Source of the DNA: Argopecten irradians
Taxonomy: Eukaryota; Mollusca; Bivalvia; Pectinida; Pectinidae
Direction of reading: 5' to 3'
NCBI RefSeq assembly: GCF_041381155.1
Contig: NC_091147.1
Location: forward strand, 28,803,349-28,867,348
DNA length: 64,000 nt
Shown here piece after piece: positions 61,372 to 64,000 of the stretch. Position numbers and translations under genes: made by a program. The stretch's first letter is position 1. Each line of letters begins with the position of its first letter. The notes below the pieces were generated by a model. It searched no databases. It was not told the DNA's origin and saw only the letters and a list, made by a program, of their open reading frames with translations.

Positions 61372-61816
61372 CTGAAATTACAAAAATAAAGGCTGGTTTA
61401 GTGTTGGCTTGATCAAATTTTAATATTAGTCATCACAACTTTTCTCATCTTTTTTGTTTGATTCAAAATTATCAGGTTAATTTTTTTTGTGGAGAAATGG
61501 AAAATGAGTGAAGAACTTTAATTCATGAGCTATATCATTTAAAATTACTATTACTACAAATTACTAATAAAACTAATTAGAATTAGGCCCAAAAAATGAA
61601 TTTTTCATTATAGAAATGAGATTTCATTTCGAAAAATTTGACATAATTTTTTTTATTTAAATTGTCAAGAATAAAGTTTTGCATTCTTGCTATAAGTATA
61701 AGATTTATCCATTACCCCCAGTACTTACTAATTTTTGGATTAATATTTGTGCCTAAAACAATGTGCCAAGATATTGAGAAATATCATCTCCACAAAAATT
61801 ACCAATAATACAATAT

Positions 61817-62159
61817 TAAAAGGATAGTCAGGCAAAGGAAGGCTAAAAATAATGTTAACATTTCCAAAAAATAAAAGTTCCCATCAAAATCGCTCTGTAT
61901 ACGAAGACTTTAATTTGAATTAAAGGAATCCTAAAACGTCCTTCCAACTGGCTATGTCCATGTTGATATTTCCATGCAACCTTGCTTTCAAAGAATTTAT
62001 TTTCAAAACTGTGCTTAATTGACACAGGGCTTTTCATAATTTCAATAGTCAAAACTGGACAACGTAAGCTGAAGTTGACCGTCATTTTGATATGGAAGGA
62101 CTTTTGGAAGGCCAATAAACACATTTAGACTGGATTTCTTTGCCCGAATATTCACTTTG
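61817..62159. mobile_element. TTAA-type MITE, copy 2 (inverted relative to copy 1)
   Basis: The left end is TTAA then aaggatagtcaggcaaagg. The right end, complemented, reads tcaaagtgaatattcgggca. It shares blocks with the copy at 59301-59803 in the opposite orientation but is shorter. It lies in the last TMEM164 intron. Confidence 0.68.
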
Positions 62160-62251
62160 AGCACTGTAAAGGAACAAACAATAAAGGCAGAAAATTATGC
62201 TTATATAATTAAATGTGAAAGTTGGAAAAATATATCTATGGATGACATCAC

Positions 62252-62366
62252 AGTAAAACCTGTCTATAATGACCACTGAAGGGAAGACAGAAAACGGTCA
62301 CTATAGACAGGTTGCCTTTAAAGACAGGCTGAGGTATTCTAGCCAACCAACCAGCCAGAAAATATA
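62252..62366. mobile_element. Mariner-like MITE fragment
   Basis: cagtaaaacctgtctataat and the following ~100 bp match 2362-2475 in direct orientation. A possible right end, ggtttactgta, lies near 62997-63007; if it belongs to the same insertion the element spans about 750 bp. Confidence 0.6.
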
Positions 62367-63060
62367 ACAGATATATATGCATTAAATATTGAGACTTTTT
62401 CAATGTTTACTGAAACCCTGGTAACAGTTTAAAATGGCGCAGAAAGCTGAGAAACTTAGACATGTTTATTATCTTCTGTGTAAATTCAAGAGAACCAGGG
62501 ACAAAGAGGTCAGCGCTTTTAACACTTTGTTAATACATACATAGACAAAATAATGTTCAATTTTTCTAAACAAAATACACATACTCCAGAAATCAAGTGT
62601 GATTTACTCCGATCTTTTAAGTTTGTGATTTACTCTTGAGGAAAATAAAAACTTGAATTGTTTGTACAACATAAGTAGTACTCCTACCCTATCTCCATTA
62701 AAATTGGATCAAGCCGTTAGAATAGGATGCTCTGTCAACATTCTGAGTGGGTAAAAAAAATTACCCACCGATAGATAATGGGAAAATGTGTCCTAAATAG
62801 TTATTGAAATAAACTTCCATGAAAATTCTCAAAAAAAAAAAAAAAAAATACAATGCATCAGAAATTATGAATTAAATTGATTTTTTATCAATTTCAACTC
62901 GGATAGTTCAAACTCATGATTTTTCCCTGAAGCATAATTTGGGATGATTTAAACTGGTCCATCAATATTTCTTTCAGTTTGTTTGAACTAACTAAAGGTT
63001 TACTGTAATGACTTTGTTATGGTGAACAGATTTAGATCACATTATCAACTCCATACTTAC

Positions 63061-63161
63061 ATAGGCTAGAAACTGCAGTGGTATAAAGTGGTAGACATAC
63101 TGTAGGCCAGTGGCGATGAAGGACCAGTTGAGATCCTGCAGTGGTTCTGCTGTATATACAC
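63061..63161 (-). CDS. TMEM164: TMEM164 orthologue, penultimate coding exon
   Basis: 101 nt between an attacag acceptor and a gtaagt donor. After two bases that finish a codon it reads VYTAEPLQDLNWSFIATGLQ and then YVYHFIPLQFLAY, matching the human segment around AYTPEPL and FFYHF. The hydrophobic stretch is the membrane segment ahead of the conserved VNLNN-CPA region. The downstream junction is phase 0. The remaining 5' exons (well over half the protein, judged by the human length of ~297) lie beyond the window. Confidence 0.9.
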
Positions 63162-63176
63162 CTGTAATTGAAAAGG

Positions 63177-64000
63177 TATCAGTAACTAGGCAGAATAAGG
63201 GGAGGTAATCAGTAACTAGGCAGAATACGGGGAGGTAATCAGTAATTAGGCAGAATACGGGGAGGTTATCAGTAACTAGGCAGAATACGGGGAGGTAATC
63301 AGTAACTAGGCAGAATACGGGGAGGTAATCAGTAACTAGGCAGAATACGGGGAGGTAATCAGTAACTAGGCAGAATACGGGGAGGTAATCAGTAACTAGG
63401 CAGAATAAGGGGAGGTAATCAGTAACTAGGCAGAATACGGGGAGGTAATCAGTAACTAGGCAGAATACGGGGAGGTAATCAGTAACTAGGCAGAATAAGG
63501 GGAGGTAATCAGTAACTAGGCAGAATACGAGGAGGTAATCAGTAACTTGGCAGAATACGGGGAGGTAATCAGTAACTAGGCAGAATAAGTGGAGGTAATC
63601 AGTAACTAGGGAGAATACGGGGAGGTAATCAGTAACTAGGCAGAATAAGGGGAGGTAATCAGTAACTAGGCAGAATACGGGGAGGTAATCAGTAACTAGG
63701 CAGAATACGGGGAGGTAATCAGTAACTAGGCAGAATACGGGGAGGTAATCAGTAACTAGGCAGAATAAGGGGAGGTAATCAGTAACTAGGCAGAATACGG
63801 GGAGGTAATCAGTAACTAGGCAGAATAAATGGAGGTAATCAGTAACTAGGCAGAATATGGGGAGGTAATCAGTAACTAGGCAGAATACGAGGAGGTAATC
63901 AATAACTAGGCAGAATAAGGGGAGGTAATCAGTAACTAGGCAGAATACGGGGAGGTAATCAGTAACTAGGCAAAATAATGGGAAGTAATCAGTAACTAGG
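63177..64000. repeat. 30-bp minisatellite in a TMEM164 intron (runs off the window)
   Basis: About 27 units of agtaactaggcagaatacgg plus ggaggtaatc. Variation is mostly aatacgg/aataagg. It begins about 15 bp upstream of the exon acceptor, so it sits very close to the splice site. Confidence 0.95.

Larger units (their letters stand above)
61372..63060 (-). other. Last intron of TMEM164
   Basis: Bounded by a gtaagt donor (63055-63060) and a ttcag acceptor (61372-61376). It contains a TTAA-type MITE, a mariner-like fragment and an A run near 62830. No other gene. Confidence 0.85.

Noticed and set aside
63177-64000. CRISPR-like array of 30-bp repeats
   Set aside because: Units are contiguous with no unique spacers and lie in a eukaryotic intron.
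1-64000. tRNA, rRNA or other structured RNA genes
   Set aside because: None recognised on either strand; the only tRNA-like sequence is the 18-nt primer-binding site of the LTR copies.

Overview
The window looks like AT-rich, repeat-dense nuclear DNA of a marine invertebrate, most probably a bivalve mollusc. Evidence for this is the metazoan intron-containing genes (a TMEM164 orthologue and a class B G-protein-coupled receptor), a Ty3/gypsy LTR element primed by tRNA-Leu, an L1/Tx1-like LINE, many fold-back MITEs, and the recurrent GGGAGATAACTC-type motif that I recall as common in molluscan DNA. The species is not determinable from the sequence alone. Only two host genes are supported and both are partial.

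Layout. 1-6.1 kb: gene-free, with five unrelated long fold-back palindromes, a mariner-like MITE and a poly-G tract. 6.1-7.35 kb: 20-bp minisatellite, G-rich on the minus strand. 7.47-9.04 kb: minus-strand exons of a methuselah/adhesion-like GPCR (TM1 to TM7). 9.1-16.4 kb: about 110 copies of a 66-bp satellite, open in one frame on each strand. 16.4-18.7 kb: another palindrome, then an element with 18-bp perfect terminal inverted repeats, GTTGAAAA-type subterminal repeats and a ~1-kb almost pure G/T core.

18.9-41.06 kb: a compound Ty3/gypsy locus on the minus strand. It reads LTR - internal region A - LTR - short flank - 37-bp minisatellite - partial internal region B - LTR - the same short flank - longer 37-bp minisatellite. 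Each internal region carries gag (CCHC knuckle) and pol (protease, RT, RNase H, integrase). Where env would lie there is an accessory ORF with two C2H2-like zinc fingers, a basic NLS-like stretch and several DLS/DLR motifs including one PxDLS. Both copies are treated as fossils; pol is broken in both. The repeated flank indicates a segmental tandem duplication or a haplotype misjoin, not two separate insertions.

41.06-48.5 kb: an L1/Tx1-like LINE (AP endonuclease, RT, C-terminal domain) with frameshifts, split by a 2.4-kb insert flanked by TTAA. That insert itself contains a palindrome, a tandem repeat and a hAT-like MITE. 48.5-60.7 kb: gene-poor DNA with a second hAT-like MITE, a ~147-bp repeat with nuclear-receptor-like half-sites, a palindromic MITE plus a half copy, and a 39-bp satellite. 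60.7-64 kb: minus-strand 3' end of a TMEM164 orthologue (last two coding exons) with MITEs around it and a 30-bp minisatellite filling the next intron to the window edge.

The two host genes show no functional link. Roughly a quarter of the window is tandem repeat by my estimate. The best candidates for something undescribed are the zinc-finger/DLS accessory ORF of the LTR element, the duplicated element-minisatellite architecture, and the recurrent palindromes with similar apices.
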